A DNA stretch of 64,000 bases from a virus, in the IMG/VR virus record IMGVR_UViG_3300042540_001399, positions 1 to 64,000 of that record. One strand, written 5' to 3'. Under the pieces are notes generated by a model that was not told where the DNA came from, made no database searches, and saw nothing but the letters and a program-made list of their open reading frames with translations. The translations under genes were made by a program, and so were the position numbers. Position 1 is the stretch's first letter. The number at the start of each line of letters is the position of its first letter. Positions 61,665 to 64,000 of this stretch are shown here, piece after piece.

Positions 61665-64000
61665 ATGCCACATTCATATAGAATTAGAACCAATATAGGT
61701 GTTGATAAAGCTGTAAATTTGAAGTTCGAACAAGATTTTGATTTTATAGAAATTTTATCGTTAAAGTTAACACAAGCCGAAGTTTATGAAAGAAGATGTT
61801 CAGACTACGGGGTAATTGCTGGAAGGGTTTCTGTGAATGGTGGTTTCGGTTTAGCAAATGCTAAATTATCTGTCTTCATACCGTTAACTAATGAAGATGA
61901 ATTAAATCCTATAATTAGTGAATTATATCCCTATAAAACATTAAATAGTAGAAATGAAGACGGGTATAAATACAATCTACTACCTAAATCACCAGAGTAT
62001 CCTGGCCACGTACCTACAGGTAGTTTTTTCGATAGGGATGAGGTAATTTTAGAAAAATCTATAATAGAAGTTTACGATAAGTATTATAAATATACTGTAA
62101 CTACAAACGAAAGTGGTGACTTCATGATTTTTGGAGTACCAACAGGGCAACAAACATTGGTTTTAAATCTTGACTTGTCCAATATCGGTTGTTTTTCTTT
62201 GACACCCCAAGACTTGATAGATAGTGGTTTTGCAGTTGAAAGCCAATTTAATGGATCACAATTTAAATCTTCAAACAATTTAAATGAATTACCACAAATT
62301 ATTACTTTAGTTAAGCAAGTCAATGTTGAACCCCTTTGGGGTGAACCTGATATTTGTTTTATTGGTATCACAAGACAAGATTTTGATCTTTCACAAGAAA
62401 TCAATTTAACAATCAAACCAAGTGCTGTATTCATGGGGTCAATAGCGTCAACCCAAGATGATCAGGCACTTAAAACTACCTGTAGAGTACCAAGTGCTGC
62501 CGGTAGTTTTTGTTCATTAAAGGCAGGACAAGGAAGAATATCCGCAGTCAGACAAACTATTGCTGTTGATGGTAATGGTTATCCTATTTTGGAAGAATAT
62601 CAAATTGAACAAGGGGGTAAAGTTATAGACGGGGACGGAACTTATCTTTTAAAAGTACCTATGAATTTGGATTACATAACTACTGATGAATTTGGTAATC
62701 AAGTTATATCATTAGACCCAACAGTTGGTATACCTACTAAAGGAAAATATAGATTTAAAATTAGTTGGCAAAATGATGGAGGAGCTCAAAGCGATGTCTT
62801 AAGAGCTAATTTTTTAGTTCCGAACATCAAAGAATATGGTTGGGCATCAACAACACCTAATGCAGACCCAACTTTGGGTGTACCTTTGAATTACTCTGTA
62901 TCAATACCGGGTACAACGACAAGTCAACCATCCGCATTAGTTTTACCAGCACAAACAGGGGGACTTATTCTTCAATCTTTTGTTAATACAGGTGACGTAT
63001 CGGTAACAATAAACGGTGTTCCTTACACAGGTAGTTTAACATCAATTCCTATAAACTCACCAGGTTCAGTGATAGGGATAAATTCTACTGCGGTTGACAC
63101 AACCCAAACACAAGATTTCCAATTCACGTTTTATGATCAGGCAACTTATGACTCTTTAAGGTCTTATGCTTTTAGTTTGGATTGGGACGATTATGGTGAT
63201 TCGTCTATGATTCAAGAAGCAATTAATTGTGAAGACAGATTTTATGAATTTAACTATAATAAAGTTTACACAACGGCCATGTTCTTGGATAGATACAAAA
63301 ATGGTATTTGGAAAGCAAGACATTTAGGTATTAAAGAAATTGACGACAGAGAATGTATATCAACAAGCAATCCATTTCCAGTCAATGATGCAGTACAAAA
63401 GTTTGATTTTATTTATTTTTTGGGGATGTTGTTGTTAAACATACTCACATTTCCAATACTTGTTCTACTTTTTGTCGCTCACTTTGTAGCTTGGATATGG
63501 CCTGTTATTAAGTGGGTTTTAGTTATTCTGTGTATATATTTTCTCTATATCCAAGTTCGTGAAACTATAGACGCAATAAATTCAGCACTTGAAACTGCCG
63601 CTGCGGCAATTCCTGGTGGACCAATAGTGAATATAGGTGCAATTCTTAGAGCTGCTTGGCAAATATTACAGGCCGTTTTTAAGTTAGCGTTGTATTTGGT
63701 TTTCTTTGCGTTTGTAATAGTATTCATAATAAGATTGAAAGGATTTCCAAGAATCGGATTACCAATGATATCTTATCCAGAATGTAACGCTTGTGATTGT
63801 GCGTGTAATAACGCCGAACTTGATGATGATTTTGATATCAGTTCCGTCACTCAACAAATAAATAATGAATACAACAATCAACAAACACAAGCCGGTAGTC
63901 CCGCTCAAACAACAACAGATAATACTTTTTTAGCCCCGTTGAGTTCACCAGCAACCTATTCCTTGGCTGAACACCCAAACTACCTTCAGAACGACCCTAA
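61665..64000 (+). CDS. Large virion-associated protein with membrane segments (3' partial)
   Basis: The frame opens at ATG 61665 and runs off the right edge (778 codons plus two bases, no stop). The N-terminal region is beta-rich. A segment near residues 140-175 (TNESGDFMIFGVPTGQQTLV) resembles carboxypeptidase-regulatory/prealbumin-like beta modules. Residues about 580-630 and 650-695 contain long hydrophobic stretches that look like two to four transmembrane helices (FLGMLLLNILTFPILVLLFV; LALYLVFFAFVIVFIIRL). A short Cys cluster (ECNACDCAC) near residue 707 follows, then a Gln/Thr/Ser-rich tail. It follows gp6, so a baseplate-associated role is likely. Membrane helices in such a protein could act during genome entry (inference). 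Confidence 0.7.
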   Translation, partial: MPHSYRIRTNIGVDKAVNLKFEQDFDFIEILSLKLTQAEVYERRCSDYGVIAGRVSVNGGFGLANAKLSVFIPLTNEDELNPIISELYPYKTLNSRNEDGYKYNLLPKSPEYPGHVPTGSFFDRDEVILEKSIIEVYDKYYKYTVTTNESGDFMIFGVPTGQQTLVLNLDLSNIGCFSLTPQDLIDSGFAVESQFNGSQFKSSNNLNELPQIITLVKQVNVEPLWGEPDICFIGITRQDFDLSQEINLTIKPSAVFMGSIASTQDDQALKTTCRVPSAAGSFCSLKAGQGRISAVRQTIAVDGNGYPILEEYQIEQGGKVIDGDGTYLLKVPMNLDYITTDEFGNQVISLDPTVGIPTKGKYRFKISWQNDGGAQSDVLRANFLVPNIKEYGWASTTPNADPTLGVPLNYSVSIPGTTTSQPSALVLPAQTGGLILQSFVNTGDVSVTINGVPYTGSLTSIPINSPGSVIGINSTAVDTTQTQDFQFTFYDQATYDSLRSYAFSLDWDDYGDSSMIQEAINCEDRFYEFNYNKVYTTAMFLDRYKNGIWKARHLGIKEIDDRECISTSNPFPVNDAVQKFDFIYFLGMLLLNILTFPILVLLFVAHFVAWIWPVIKWVLVILCIYFLYIQVRETIDAINSALETAAAAIPGGPIVNIGAILRAAWQILQAVFKLALYLVFFAFVIVFIIRLKGFPRIGLPMISYPECNACDCACNNAELDDDFDISSVTQQINNEYNNQQTQAGSPAQTTTDNTFLAPLSSPATYSLAEHPNYLQNDP

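Overview
The window is part of a large, AT-rich, T4-like (contractile-tailed) bacteriophage genome. Diagnostic proteins are a gp18-type tail sheath, gp19-type tail tube, gp25, gp6 and LysM/gp53-type baseplate parts, a gp26-type baseplate/chaperone protein, a tape-measure-like protein, a gp32-like SSB, UvsX, a FEN-like exonuclease, a DnaB/gp41-type helicase and a family B DNA polymerase. Almost every start codon follows an A/T-rich stretch with no Shine-Dalgarno sequence, which fits a Bacteroidota-type host (inference). Coding density is very high. No stretch over 300 bases lacks a gene. The longest gaps are about 100-165 bases and hold terminators, promoters or the frameshift ORF. I saw no tRNA, CRISPR array, insertion sequence or att site.

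Layout. 1-9372: a giant collagen-like fibre, open at the left edge. It has about 840 Gly-X-Y triplets without proline, then a head region and five Cys-rich repeats. 9405-12323 (minus): a three-domain enzyme (GT4, GT9/autotransporter-heptosyltransferase-like, FkbM methyltransferase). 12380-19879: two LamG-like virion proteins, a small Thr/Pro-linker protein and four more glycosyltransferase genes, partly coupled by TAATG overlaps. 19907-23293: a small virion-like protein, then DNA polymerase. 23270-29557 (minus): a small beta-rich protein, a gp13-like neck protein, a zincin-superoxide dismutase-nuclease fusion, a membrane-anchored coiled-coil protein, a small hypothetical protein and a SNF2-type helicase. 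29612-50938: head-tail connector and tail module (connector proteins, sheath, HAD hydrolase, tube, gp26-like gene with a frameshifted extension, tape measure, two giant baseplate proteins flanking a LysM protein), plus one small minus-strand ribbon-helix-helix gene. 50980-59231: two small genes, then the replication and nucleotide module (SSB, UvsX, exonuclease, helicase, class II ribonucleotide reductase, DUF5522). 59287-64000: baseplate wedge genes (gp25, gp6) and a membrane-segment-containing protein running off the right edge.

How it may work together. The most striking idea is a self-decoration system. A glycosylation island (GT4 + BAHT-like + FkbM in one chain, GT9, GT60-like, GT90-like, HtrL + GT2) sits beside an exceptionally long Thr/Ser/Asn collagen-like fibre and other virion proteins with Thr/Pro tracts. 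The enzymes could glycosylate and methylate the phage's own fibres. This is inferred from content and position. A second unusual element is the Mn-type SOD fused to a metallopeptidase-like and a nuclease-like domain. A recurring TATTTAT element, most often 20-24 bases before start codons on both strands, looks like the phage's late promoter.
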